Shown here one piece after another: positions 27,690 through 35,621 of a stretch of 64,000 bases of DNA. Position numbers and translations under genes: made by a program. The stretch covers positions 1 through 64,000 of the forward strand of contig NZ_JIAI01000018.1 in assembly GCF_000620785.1 (NCBI RefSeq), written 5' to 3'. Origin of the DNA: Actinospineispora acaciae DSM 45401. Lineage in GTDB: Bacteria; Actinomycetota; Actinomycetes; Mycobacteriales; Pseudonocardiaceae. Under the pieces are notes generated by a model. That model was given only the letters and a program-made list of their open reading frames with translations. It searched no databases and was not told the origin of the DNA. The first letter of the stretch is position 1. Each line of letters opens with the position of its first letter.

Positions 27690-27965
27690 ATGCTGAAGAA
27701 GGTCATCACCAGGGCCGCCGCCGCTATCGGGGTAGTTGCCACGGCGGCGGTCGTGAGCACTGTCAGTACCACCGGCGTGGCCTACGCCCACGGCGAGAAC
27801 AACCCCGACTGTTCGAGCCACGAGAAGACCAAGCAGGTCAACAAGGGAACCCAGGTGATCGGGAACATCATCGCCAAGCACCTCAATGGCGGCATCGCCG
27901 GTTCCATCGAAAAGCCAGGGCTGTGCCCGAGCGTCCTGAACAACAACAAGGTCTTCAGTCGCTGA
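27690..27965 (+). CDS. Small secreted protein, rodlin-like
   Basis: 91 residues starting MLKKVITRAAAAIGVV, with a signal peptide ending near AYA (residue ~34). The mature part has two Cys (PDCSSHE, GLCPS) and an Asn-rich end (NNNKVFSR). The MLKK start, size and NKGxQ...GSxxKP pattern recall streptomycete rodlins, but similarity is only partial. It is paralogous to the next gene. A role on the aerial hypha or spore surface is inference. Confidence 0.7.
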   Translation: MLKKVITRAAAAIGVVATAAVVSTVSTTGVAYAHGENNPDCSSHEKTKQVNKGTQVIGNIIAKHLNGGIAGSIEKPGLCPSVLNNNKVFSR

Positions 27966-28009
27966 GGCCGTAGCGCGCCGGTGCGTGTCGAACGAAAGAG
28001 AGTGTCAAC

Positions 28010-28351
28010 ATGCTGAAGAAGGCCATCGTCACGGCCGCGACCGTCGTCGCGGCCACCGTCGGTATCACCGGCGTGGCGTACGCGGGTGATTACGACTCGG
28101 ACGGCTCCCACTCCGACCACGGTTCGGATCACGGCAGTCACCATCGCCACGGTCACGGCCATGGCCACGGGGACCGGGACAAGAACTCGCCGGACTGCTC
28201 GAGCCACGAGGAGACCACGCAGATCAACAAGGGCTTCCAGCTCCTCGGGAACATCGTGGCCAAGCACATCAACGGTGCCATCGCCGGTTCCCTCGAAAAG
28301 CCCGCCGTGTGCCCGAGCATCGGGAACAACAACAAAATCTTCGGCCACTGA
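28010..28351 (+). CDS. Small secreted His-rich paralogue, rodlin-like
   Basis: 113 residues. Signal peptide (MLKKAIVTAATVVAATVG..AYA), then an inserted Asp/Ser/His-rich segment (about residues 25-58, including HHRHGHGHGHG), then a C-terminal half nearly the same as the previous gene: PDCSSHE, NKGFQLLGNIVAKHINGAIA, EKPAVCPS and NNNKIF. The His-rich segment is absent from the paralogue and could bind metal ions. Upstream sequence around the start is also similar, so the pair is a tandem duplication. Confidence 0.75.
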   Translation: MLKKAIVTAATVVAATVGITGVAYAGDYDSDGSHSDHGSDHGSHHRHGHGHGHGDRDKNSPDCSSHEETTQINKGFQLLGNIVAKHINGAIAGSLEKPAVCPSIGNNNKIFGH

Positions 28352-28388
28352 GGTCGATGACGCGGCGTTAATACTCTCCTGCGTCGCC

Positions 28389-28428
28389 CGTGCCCCGGTG
28401 ATCAAGGGGGAGCGATCACCGGGGCACG
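28389..28428 (+). terminator. Strong terminator hairpin after the secreted-protein pair
   Basis: Perfect 15-bp arms (28389-28403, 28414-28428; CGTGCCCCGGTGATC and its complement) with a 10-nt loop, starting 38 bp after the stop. There is no T-tract, as is common in high-GC actinomycetes. Confidence 0.8.
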
Positions 28429-28523
28429 CCCCTGACCAATCCTGGTTCACTGTGCCTGGAGGCGAGGTAGAAGTCGCCTTCGATCCGGTAATCGGCGCCG
28501 CCGCGGGTCTGTGTGTTTCGGGT

Positions 28524-28661
28524 TCAGGCCAGCTCGCCGGTCGACTCATCGGTGGGAAAGTCCAGCCATTCACGGCGCAACCCCTGAGCGAGCCCATGCG
28601 CCACGGCGTCGGTCCGCCCGGCCTGCCAGAAGTGCGTGCGCCAGCCCATGTTCGCCGTCAT
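28524..28661 (-). CDS. Possible small ORF or gene remnant, unrecognised
   Basis: The 362-bp gap between the secreted protein and the permease gene contains a 45-codon minus-strand ORF (TANMGWRTHFWQAGRTDA, then HGLAQGLRREWLDFPTDE) that looks protein-like. The frame stays open upstream toward the permease stop (RTNPVGVSGHDAD), so it may be the tail of a larger lost gene. I do not recognise a family and no good ribosome-binding site is visible. Confidence 0.3.
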   Translation of the reverse strand: MTANMGWRTHFWQAGRTDAVAHGLAQGLRREWLDFPTDESTGELA

Positions 28662-28713
28662 GTCGGCATCGTGCCCGGAGACCCCGACAGGATTGGTTCG
28701 GACAATGCGGGGG

Positions 28714-29508
28714 CTATCGGGTGCGGGTGTCGAGTGCGTGGCCGAGGTGGTTGGCGGCGAGGACGACGGCCACGATGACGGCGCCGGGCAGGGTGCTCAG
28801 CCACCAGGCGGTGGCGATGAACCGTCGGCCGTCGGCGACCAGGGCGCCCCACTCCGGGCTGGGCGGGGTGGCGCCGAAGCCGAGGAAGCTCAGCGCGGAG
28901 ATGGACAGCACGGCAACGCCCAGTTCGAGGGTGGCCAGGACGGTCACCGGGCCTACCGAGTTGGGCAGCACGTGCCGGCACAGCAGCGCCGGCCGGCGCA
29001 CCCCGCATGCCCTGGCGGCCTCGACGAAGGTCGCGGTGCGGACCTTGATGACCTGCGAGCGCATCACCCTGGCGAAGGCGGCCACGGACCCGACGCCCAC
29101 GGCGATCGCCACGTTGGCCATGCCGAAGCCGAGCGCGGTGATCACGATGAGCGAGACCAGCAGCGACGGGATGGACAGCAGCACGTCCACCACGCGCATC
29201 AGCACCTCGTCCACCGGGCCGCCGGCGAATCCGGCGAGCAGGCCGAGCGCGGTGCCGGCCAGGAACGCGACCAGCACGGCGACGAGCACGGCGCCCAGGG
29301 AGGTGCCGGTGCCGTGGATGACCCTGGCCAGCAGGTCGCGGCCGAGCGCGTCGGTGCCGAACGGGTGCCGAGGCCCGGGGGACTGGAACTTGTCGGTCGG
29401 GACGCCGTCGATGGGGCTGTAGGGGGTGAGGGCGGCCGGGGCCAGCGCGCACAGCACGGCCAGCGAGACGACCAGCCCGGAGACGACCAGGCCGAGCCGG
29501 CGGATCAC
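28714..29508 (-). CDS. Dpp/Opp-type ABC transporter permease (DppC-like)
   Basis: 264 residues, six membrane segments, with the binding-protein-dependent permease EAA-type loop (FVEAARACGVRRPALLCRHVLPN) and a HPFGTDALGRDLLARV segment typical of DppC. The GTG start overlaps the DppB stop (GTGA). It is the last gene of the seven-gene minus-strand operon, and no ATPase gene follows. Confidence 0.93.
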   Translation of the reverse strand: MIRRLGLVVSGLVVSLAVLCALAPAALTPYSPIDGVPTDKFQSPGPRHPFGTDALGRDLLARVIHGTGTSLGAVLVAVLVAFLAGTALGLLAGFAGGPVDEVLMRVVDVLLSIPSLLVSLIVITALGFGMANVAIAVGVGSVAAFARVMRSQVIKVRTATFVEAARACGVRRPALLCRHVLPNSVGPVTVLATLELGVAVLSISALSFLGFGATPPSPEWGALVADGRRFIATAWWLSTLPGAVIVAVVLAANHLGHALDTRTR

Positions 29509-30455
29509 GGCCGGGCCTGCCGGATGCGCGGGTCGACCAGCGGGTAGACCAGGTCCACGAGCAGCGTGGTGGCCGCGAACGCGACGGCGCAGAGCACCAC
29601 CACGGCCAGCACCACCGGGGAGTCCTGGGTGGTGACCGCCGCCTGGGTCAGCCGGCCGACCCCGACGCGGGAGAACACCGTCTCGGTGATGACCGCGCCG
29701 GCGAGCAGGTTGCCGACGATGATCCCGGCCAGGGTGAGCGTCGGGATGACCCCGTTGCGCAGGGCGTAGCCGAGGTGGACCCGGGCGCGGGACAGGCCCT
29801 TGGCCCTGGCGATCTGGATGTAGGGCTGGCCGAGGGCGTCGGTGAGGCCCTTGGTGAGGACCTGGGCGAGCGCGGCGGTGCAGGGCACGGCGAGCGTGAC
29901 GGCCGGCAGGGCTAGCGCGGCGGCGCCGTCGTTGCCGGTGGCGGGGAACCAGCCGAGGTCGAAGGAGAACAGCTGCAGCAGCACCAGCCCGACCCAGAAC
30001 ACCGGCAGCGAGATGCCCACCGGCGGCAACGCCAGCAGCAGCCAGCGCAGCGGGCGCGCGCCGGTGTAGGTGGCGAGCACCGCGATGGCGCCGCCGGCCA
30101 GCACGGAGATCGCCAGCGCGGCGGCCGCCAACAGGGCGGTCTGCGGCACCGCCTCGGCCAGGCTGTCGGCGACCGGGACGCCGGTGTCGATGGACACCCC
30201 GAGGTCGCCGGTGAGGAACCGCCATGCGGTGACGGCGTACTGCTCCGGGATCGGTTTGTCGAACCCGTAGCGGGCGTTGAGCGCGGCGACCACCGCCGGG
30301 TCCCGGGCGGCGCTGGCCCCGCCGGAGCTGACCTGGGAGAGCTTCAGCGAGATCGGGTCGCTGGGCAGCAGGCGCAGCAGCAGGAACGTCACGGTGAACG
30401 ACGCCCACACCACGATCGCCGCGTTGCGCACGCGCAGGGCCACGTACCGGGTCAT
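29505..30455 (-). CDS. Dpp/Opp-type ABC transporter permease (DppB-like)
   Basis: 316 residues beginning MTRYVALRVRNAAIVVWASF, with the DppB pattern (LRLLPSDP, ARYGFDKPIPEQY, AKGLSRARVHLGYALRNG). The ATG overlaps the binding-protein stop by 4 bp and its own stop overlaps DppC. Together with the lipoprotein upstream it forms an ABC importer lacking its own ATPase. Confidence 0.93.
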   Translation of the reverse strand: MTRYVALRVRNAAIVVWASFTVTFLLLRLLPSDPISLKLSQVSSGGASAARDPAVVAALNARYGFDKPIPEQYAVTAWRFLTGDLGVSIDTGVPVADSLAEAVPQTALLAAAALAISVLAGGAIAVLATYTGARPLRWLLLALPPVGISLPVFWVGLVLLQLFSFDLGWFPATGNDGAAALALPAVTLAVPCTAALAQVLTKGLTDALGQPYIQIARAKGLSRARVHLGYALRNGVIPTLTLAGIIVGNLLAGAVITETVFSRVGVGRLTQAAVTTQDSPVVLAVVVLCAVAFAATTLLVDLVYPLVDPRIRQARP

Positions 30456-32077
30456 CCGCCGTCGACCCAGACGTCGGTGAAGCTGGGCGGGTACGGCAGG
30501 GTCAGCCACAGCCCGTGCGCGCGCCTGGCCAGCGCCCAGATCGTGGTGACCTGGCGGACCGGGACGGCGTAGGCGTTGTCCACGATCAGCTCCTGCGCGG
30601 TGGCCGCGAGCTGGGCGCGCCGGGCCGGGTCGAGCTGTGCGGCCTCCTGCTCCAGCAGCGCGGTGACCTCCGGGTAGGGGTCCAGGTTCTGGCCGCCCAG
30701 CCACCAGCTGAACTCCGGGTGGTAGCGGGAGAGCAGGATGTCCGCGTCCGGCCGGGTGAGCGGCGCGGCGATGATGTCCCAGCCCGTGTTCGGCGCCTCC
30801 CACTCGGTGAGCTGGGCGCGGGTCACCTGCTCGACCAGGAACTCGATGCCGATCTTCCTGAGCTGCTGCTGGAACAGCTCCGCCGGGGTCTTGTCCTCCT
30901 CGTCGGAGTACTTGAACCGGACGGACAGCCGGCGGTCGTCCTTGACCCGGATGCCGTCAGGGCCGGGCACCCAGCCGGCGACGTCCAGGATCCGCCGGGA
31001 GGCGTCCGGGTCGTAGCGCAGCTTCGCCGACTGGTCGAGGTACTGCGGCACGCCGGGCGAGAGCACGCCGGTGGCCGGCCGGTCGTAGCTGGTGTACGCG
31101 GTGTCCACCAGCTCCTGGCGGTTGATGCCGTGCAGGAACGCCGCGCGCACCGAGGGGTCGGCGGTGACCGGCTTGGTGTAGTTGAAGAAGAAGCTGTACA
31201 CCGAGCCGGCGGCGGAGGTCCAGAGGATCTCGTTGCCGGCGGATGTGAGCTGGTCGAGGTCCAGCGCGGGGATGCTGGTGATCGCGTCGAGCTGGCCGCT
31301 GAGCACGCTGCCCACCCGCACGGCGCTCTCCGGGACCCGCCGGAACACCAGCTTGTCGACGTAGGGCCGGCCGGGGTGGCGCTGGTTCGGCGACTGCCAG
31401 GCGTAGTCCGCGCGGGCGCGCAGCGTCACCTCCTGGTCAGGGACGATCTTGTCGATCACGTACGGGCCGGTGCCGACCACGCCCTCGGCGCAGCGTTGCT
31501 CCGGGGTGCGGGTCTTGATCGTGGCCGGCGCGATGATGCCCAGCGCCCGCTCGGTGAGCGCCTGCTCGAAGCCGGCCTTGGGGGTGCGGAAGTTGATCGC
31601 GATGGTGTGCGGGTCCAGGACGTCCGAGCCGGCATAACCCGTCAGGTAGGCGCTGGCCTGCGGGGACTTGCCGAGCTTGCCCAGCGCGACGGCGTCTTCG
31701 AAGCTGGCCTTCACCGCCGCCGCGTCGAACGGCTCGCCGTTGGAGAACGTCACGCCCTTCTTCAGGTGCAGGACGTAGCGGGCGCCGTTGTTCTCGATCT
31801 CGTGGCGCTCGGCCAGCCAGGGCAGGATCTGCTTGGTCTTCGGGTCCTGTTCGAGCAGGGTGTCGACCACGGCGTTGTGTACGTACGGCACGAACGGGGT
31901 CTGCGAGGCGTCGTAGCAGATGGTGAACTGCGGGATGCCGACGGTGAAGGTGCCGCCCTGGCGCGGTTGCCCGGTGCCCGCGCCGCCATTCCCGGGGCCG
32001 CCGCCCGCGCAACCGGCCGCCACCAGCAGCGCGGCGGCCACCGAGGCCGCGAGCAGCGCCCGCCCGCCCCGCGTCAC
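30452..32077 (-). CDS. ABC transporter substrate-binding lipoprotein, family 5
   Basis: 541 residues with a lipoprotein signal (lipobox LVAAGC near 19-24) and the family 5 (peptide/nickel/opine) binding-protein layout, for example LKKGVTFSNGEPFDAAAVKAS. It overlaps the UPRTase stop by 4 bp. The position directly downstream of C-nucleoside-type biosynthetic genes suggests that the ligand could be a pathway product or precursor rather than a peptide. A clear paralogue is encoded at 49.6-51.3 kb. Confidence 0.9.
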   Translation of the reverse strand: MTRGGRALLAASVAAALLVAAGCAGGGPGNGGAGTGQPRQGGTFTVGIPQFTICYDASQTPFVPYVHNAVVDTLLEQDPKTKQILPWLAERHEIENNGARYVLHLKKGVTFSNGEPFDAAAVKASFEDAVALGKLGKSPQASAYLTGYAGSDVLDPHTIAINFRTPKAGFEQALTERALGIIAPATIKTRTPEQRCAEGVVGTGPYVIDKIVPDQEVTLRARADYAWQSPNQRHPGRPYVDKLVFRRVPESAVRVGSVLSGQLDAITSIPALDLDQLTSAGNEILWTSAAGSVYSFFFNYTKPVTADPSVRAAFLHGINRQELVDTAYTSYDRPATGVLSPGVPQYLDQSAKLRYDPDASRRILDVAGWVPGPDGIRVKDDRRLSVRFKYSDEEDKTPAELFQQQLRKIGIEFLVEQVTRAQLTEWEAPNTGWDIIAAPLTRPDADILLSRYHPEFSWWLGGQNLDPYPEVTALLEQEAAQLDPARRAQLAATAQELIVDNAYAVPVRQVTTIWALARRAHGLWLTLPYPPSFTDVWVDGG

Positions 32078-32826
32078 GAGCGACCCGCCGAGGTGACGTC
32101 GGTGACCTCAGTGACCTCAGTGACCTCAGTGACCGCGGTGACCTCGGTGCCGAAGTAGCGGTCGCCGAAGTCGCCGATGCCCGGGACCATGTAGGCGTCC
32201 TCGTTGAGCCGCTGGTCGATGGCCGAGGTGACGATCGGCAGCTCGGGGTGGCGGGCGCGGACGGCCGCTATGCCGCTCGGCACCGCCAGGAAGTTGACGA
32301 ACACGATGTCGCGCTCGTCCACGCCGTGCTCGAGCAGCAGCCGGATCGCGGCGAGCGCGGTGCCGCCGGTGGCCAGCATCGGGTCGAGCAGCAGGACCCT
32401 GCGCCTGCCGATGTCGGGCGGCAGCAGCGAGTGGTAGACGCGGGGCAGCTTGGTGACCTTGTCGCGCTGGATGAGGATCTTCCCGATCGGCACGCCGGGG
32501 CTCACCGCGCGCAGCTCGGGCTCCATGCTCTCGCCGGCCCGCGCGATGGACACCCCGCACAGCTCGCCGGCGCGCGCGAGCCCGTGGTACGTCTGGCCGA
32601 CCGGGGTGCTGACCGCGCGCTCCCGGTAAGGGAGCAGGCCCAGGGCGGCCTCGATGAGCAGCCGGATGATCCGGCCGGCGTGCAGCACGAAGTCCTCCCG
32701 GCGCACCGAGCGGTCGCGCACGATGGTGTGCAGGGCGTGCAGCTCCCGGGTCTGGGGGAGCAGGTGCAGGTTGGCGTCCACCGTCTGGTCGGTGGGCGCT
32801 GTCGTTGCGGACGGCATGGTCGTCAC
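32074..32826 (-). CDS. upp: Uracil phosphoribosyltransferase with a repeat-encoded C-terminal tail
   Basis: 250 residues; the core (~20-228) matches UPRTase, including the PRPP loop LLLDPMLATGGTALAA and the late GIGDFGDRYFGTE. It converts uracil and PRPP to UMP. Normal UPRTases end close to FGT(K/E); here about 22 more residues follow (TAVTEVTEVTEVTDVTSAGRS), encoded by 9-bp repeats. It starts 4 bp after the HAD/questin-oxidase gene and overlaps the binding-protein gene. In minimycin-type clusters a UPRTase homologue is associated with self-protection, which is a likely role here. Confidence 0.92.
   Translation of the reverse strand: MTTMPSATTAPTDQTVDANLHLLPQTRELHALHTIVRDRSVRREDFVLHAGRIIRLLIEAALGLLPYRERAVSTPVGQTYHGLARAGELCGVSIARAGESMEPELRAVSPGVPIGKILIQRDKVTKLPRVYHSLLPPDIGRRRVLLLDPMLATGGTALAAIRLLLEHGVDERDIVFVNFLAVPSGIAAVRARHPELPIVTSAIDQRLNEDAYMVPGIGDFGDRYFGTEVTAVTEVTEVTEVTDVTSAGRS
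32092..32145. repeat. Six tandem 9-bp repeats in the UPRTase 3' end
   Basis: Units are GGTGACGTC, GGTGACCTC, AGTGACCTC, AGTGACCTC, AGTGACCGC and GGTGACCTC on the plus strand. Being multiples of three they preserve frame, adding V-T-(E/A/D) triplets to the protein. Slippage could change tail length between strains. Confidence 0.9.
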
Positions 32827-32830
32827 CGAT

Positions 32831-34684
32831 CTACTCGTTCGGGGGTTGCTCGAAGCTGGGCGGTAGTTCCGGGGTGGCGGTGAACTGCGCGGCGGCGGCG
32901 CGGAAGATCGAGCGCCGGCCGGTGCGCTCCCAGACCCGGCGCAGCACGTAGACGAGCTTCGGGTTGTGCTCCTCGTCCTCCTCGGCGGCGCGCGCGACGA
33001 TGTGCCGCCAGTCCCGGTCGGTGTGCTCGCCGGGGTCGTCGACGGCGCCGTCGAACGCGGTGTGCAGCGCGGCGAGCTTGCGGCGGGCGGGGAGGTCGGC
33101 GCCGGAGAAGACGATGCACAGCATGCCGACCCAGTAGTCGCGCACCGCCTCGCGCTGGGCGTCCAGCGGCAGGTGGTCGGCGATCCGCTCCATGGCGTAG
33201 AGCGAGGTGATCAGGTGCAGCAGCACGAAGTCGCCGGGCGCGGCGAGGTAGAGCAGGGTCGCGGCGTGGTGCAGCTCGGGCCAGCTCTCGGCCGGGTGGC
33301 GGTCCAGCCAGGCCGGCGCCCGGTAGATCAGCGGATGCCCCTCGGCCTGCATCCGGGCGATCCGGAACTGCAGCCCGGAGCGCAGCAGCTCGGGATGGAC
33401 CCCGGCCAGCGCGCCGGCGGAGGTGTCGCCGGTGACCCGCAGCGCCCAGGCGCGCAGCTCCTCGCGCCGCTGGTCCCACTCGCCGGCGATGCGCAGCAGC
33501 GAGTCGACGGCGGTCGCGTCGGCGGTGTCGTCGGTGGTGACCCGCTCCGGGTGGCAGGAGTCGTAGGAGAACGCGAGGTAGGCCAGGCCCTCGACGGTCA
33601 TCCAGCGGCTGCCGGCGTCCAGCCCCCAGCCGAGGTGGATGGTGGCGTGGGTGAACGCGCCGACCCAGCCCGCCAGCAGCGTCGGGACGTAGCGGCGCAG
33701 CACCTCGGCCAACCCCAGCTCGTGGATCCGCCGGTCGAAGAACTCGCAGTAGGCGCCGTACGCGGTGCGCCCGCCGAGGAAACGCGTCCAGTTCGACTCG
33801 GTGATCTCGTGGCGGTCCGGCTTCGGCGGCTCCAGCCCGAAGCCGTACGGGGTCAGCTGCGCGTAGCCCCGGTAGAAGTCCTCGATCCGGTGCGCCGGCC
33901 GGCCCAGCCCGGCCAGCGCGACCACCGCGTGCTTGGCGTGGTTGGTGAGGTGCCCGTTGAACTCGATGTGGTAGCTCCGGTCGTCCAGCAGCCGGGCCAC
34001 CACCCCGTCCGGCGCCGGCGTGTGCCGCCCGGCCAGCAGCAGCTCGACCACCTCGTCGAACGTGTCCGCCAGCCAGGTCGGGGCCGCCGACTCCAGCTCC
34101 GCACGCGGGTGCACGCCGTACCCGACGGCGATCGACCGGACGCCCGCCGCCGCGGCCATGCGCAGGTCGTGGGTGGTGTCGCCGACCATGACCGCGGTGG
34201 AGGCCGGGGCGCGCAGCCGGTGCAGCACCAGCAGCCCGATGTCCGGCGCCGGCTTGGGGTTGTGCACCTCGTCGGCGCCCACCACCAGGTGGAACCTGTC
34301 GCGCAGCCCGGCGGCGCCCAGCAGCGCGTCGGCGTTGGCGCGGAACTTGCTGGTGGCCACCGCGAGCGCGAACCCGTCCCGCTCCAGCGCGGCCAGCCCG
34401 TCCACGACGCCGGGAAACACCAGGTCCGCCGCCTTGGGCAGGACCAGCTCGCGGAACGCGACGTGGTAGCCGGCGACGGCCCGCGCCACCAGCGGGTCGT
34501 CCGGACCCAGGCCGAGCAGGTGGGCGAACGCCGAGGCCAGCGGCGTCCCGACGGTCGCGCGGATCGACTCGTCCGGCGGGACCGGCAGCCCCAGCTCGGT
34601 GAGCGTGGCGGCGAAGGACCTGACGATCCCGGTGGGGGTGTCGACCAGCGTCCCGTCCAGGTCGAAGATCGCGAGGTTCGTCAT
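32831..34684 (-). CDS. HAD phosphatase fused to questin-oxidase-like (DUF4243) domain, IndB/MinC type
   Basis: 617 residues in two parts. Residues 1-~225 are a HAD phosphatase: FDLDGTLVD (7-15), VATSKF, NPKPAPD and GDTTHDLRMA give all four motifs. Residues ~235-605 match the questin oxidase/DUF4243 pattern (YHIEFNGHLTNHAKHAVVAL, HATIHLGWGLDAGSRWMTVE, YLAFSY). This fusion is known from indigoidine and minimycin clusters, where the phosphatase part dephosphorylates pathway nucleotides. The ATG overlaps the PsuG-like stop by 4 bp. Confidence 0.9.
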   Translation of the reverse strand: MTNLAIFDLDGTLVDTPTGIVRSFAATLTELGLPVPPDESIRATVGTPLASAFAHLLGLGPDDPLVARAVAGYHVAFRELVLPKAADLVFPGVVDGLAALERDGFALAVATSKFRANADALLGAAGLRDRFHLVVGADEVHNPKPAPDIGLLVLHRLRAPASTAVMVGDTTHDLRMAAAAGVRSIAVGYGVHPRAELESAAPTWLADTFDEVVELLLAGRHTPAPDGVVARLLDDRSYHIEFNGHLTNHAKHAVVALAGLGRPAHRIEDFYRGYAQLTPYGFGLEPPKPDRHEITESNWTRFLGGRTAYGAYCEFFDRRIHELGLAEVLRRYVPTLLAGWVGAFTHATIHLGWGLDAGSRWMTVEGLAYLAFSYDSCHPERVTTDDTADATAVDSLLRIAGEWDQRREELRAWALRVTGDTSAGALAGVHPELLRSGLQFRIARMQAEGHPLIYRAPAWLDRHPAESWPELHHAATLLYLAAPGDFVLLHLITSLYAMERIADHLPLDAQREAVRDYWVGMLCIVFSGADLPARRKLAALHTAFDGAVDDPGEHTDRDWRHIVARAAEEDEEHNPKLVYVLRRVWERTGRRSIFRAAAAQFTATPELPPSFEQPPNE

Positions 34685-35619
34685 CGCCGCCCTCCCCGGT
34701 TGGCCAGGGCCGCGTGCGCCGACGCCAGTTGCCCGGCGACCTCGGCGGTACTGACCAGCACGGCGGCGTTCGCGGCGGCGGCGCGGCCCCCGGTCGCGGT
34801 GTCCACGGCGCGCATCAGGTACCTGGTGACGGCGTCGCCCCGGACGCCGTCGCGTTCGGCGCGGGCGGTCGCCTCGGTGATGATCCGGTCGACCTCGTCG
34901 GGGTCGAGAGCGTCCTCGGCCCGGATCGGCGTGGTGATCAGCACCGCGCCCGGGTTGCCCAGCGCCCAGTGCAGCTCGACCGTGCGGGCCACGGTGTCCG
35001 GGTCGTCCAGCCGCCTCGGGCCGCGCACCCCGCTGGACACGCAGTAGAACGCCGGGAAGTCGTCCGACCGGTAGGAGATCACCGGCACGCAGTGCGTCTC
35101 CAGGAACTCACACGTCAGGCGCAGGTCGAGGATGCTCTTGGCGCCGGCGGACACCACGGCCACCTTCGACCGGGTGAACTGCACCAGGTCCGGCGAGATG
35201 TCCATGGTCCGCTGTGCGCCCCGGTGCACCCCGCCGACCCCGGCCGAGGAGAAGAACGCGATCCCGGCCAGCTCGGCCGCGACCAGCGAGGACGCCACGG
35301 TGGTCGCGCCGGGGCCTCCGGTGGCCAGCGCGGCCGCCAGGTCACGGCTGCTCACCTTGGCGATGCCGGGCACGGTGGCGAACCGTTCGACGGTCGCCTC
35401 GTCCAGCCCGACCAGGAGGTGCGCGCGGTCGATCGCGATGGTGGCCGGCACCGCGCCGCCGGCCCGCACGGCGTCGGCCACCTTCCGTGCGGTGGCCGCG
35501 TTCTCCGGGTAGGGCAGGCCGTGGGTGATCACGTTCGACTCCAGGGCGACCACCGGCGCGCCGTCGCGCAGCGCGTCGGCCACCTCCTCGGACACCCGCA
35601 GCGGTAGGCGGTTTCCCAT
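34681..35619 (-). CDS. Pseudouridine-5'-phosphate glycosidase family (IndA/MinB type C-glycosynthase)
   Basis: 312 residues, full family length. It shows the PsuG motifs ALESNVITHGLPYPEN, VSSRDLAAAL, GGVHRGAQRTMDISPDL, SAGAKSILDLRLTCEFLET (with the conserved lysine) and DDFPAFYCVSSG. PsuG reversibly joins uracil-like bases to ribose 5-phosphate by a C-C bond. In minimycin clusters the homologue forms the C-glycosidic bond. It starts 2 bp after the synthetase stop with AAGGGG before the ATG and overlaps the HAD gene, so it is translated with the pathway. Confidence 0.93.
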   Translation of the reverse strand: MGNRLPLRVSEEVADALRDGAPVVALESNVITHGLPYPENAATARKVADAVRAGGAVPATIAIDRAHLLVGLDEATVERFATVPGIAKVSSRDLAAALATGGPGATTVASSLVAAELAGIAFFSSAGVGGVHRGAQRTMDISPDLVQFTRSKVAVVSAGAKSILDLRLTCEFLETHCVPVISYRSDDFPAFYCVSSGVRGPRRLDDPDTVARTVELHWALGNPGAVLITTPIRAEDALDPDEVDRIITEATARAERDGVRGDAVTRYLMRAVDTATGGRAAAANAAVLVSTAEVAGQLASAHAALANRGGRR

Positions 35620-35621
35620 GC

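Noticed and set aside
32092..32145. Short tandem repeats as a CRISPR or regulatory array
   Set aside because: The 9-bp units are contiguous, inside the UPRTase frame and have no spacers.
34714..35607. Plus-strand ORF opposite the PsuG-like gene
   Set aside because: Gly/Arg/His-rich antisense translation; the minus strand carries all PsuG motifs.
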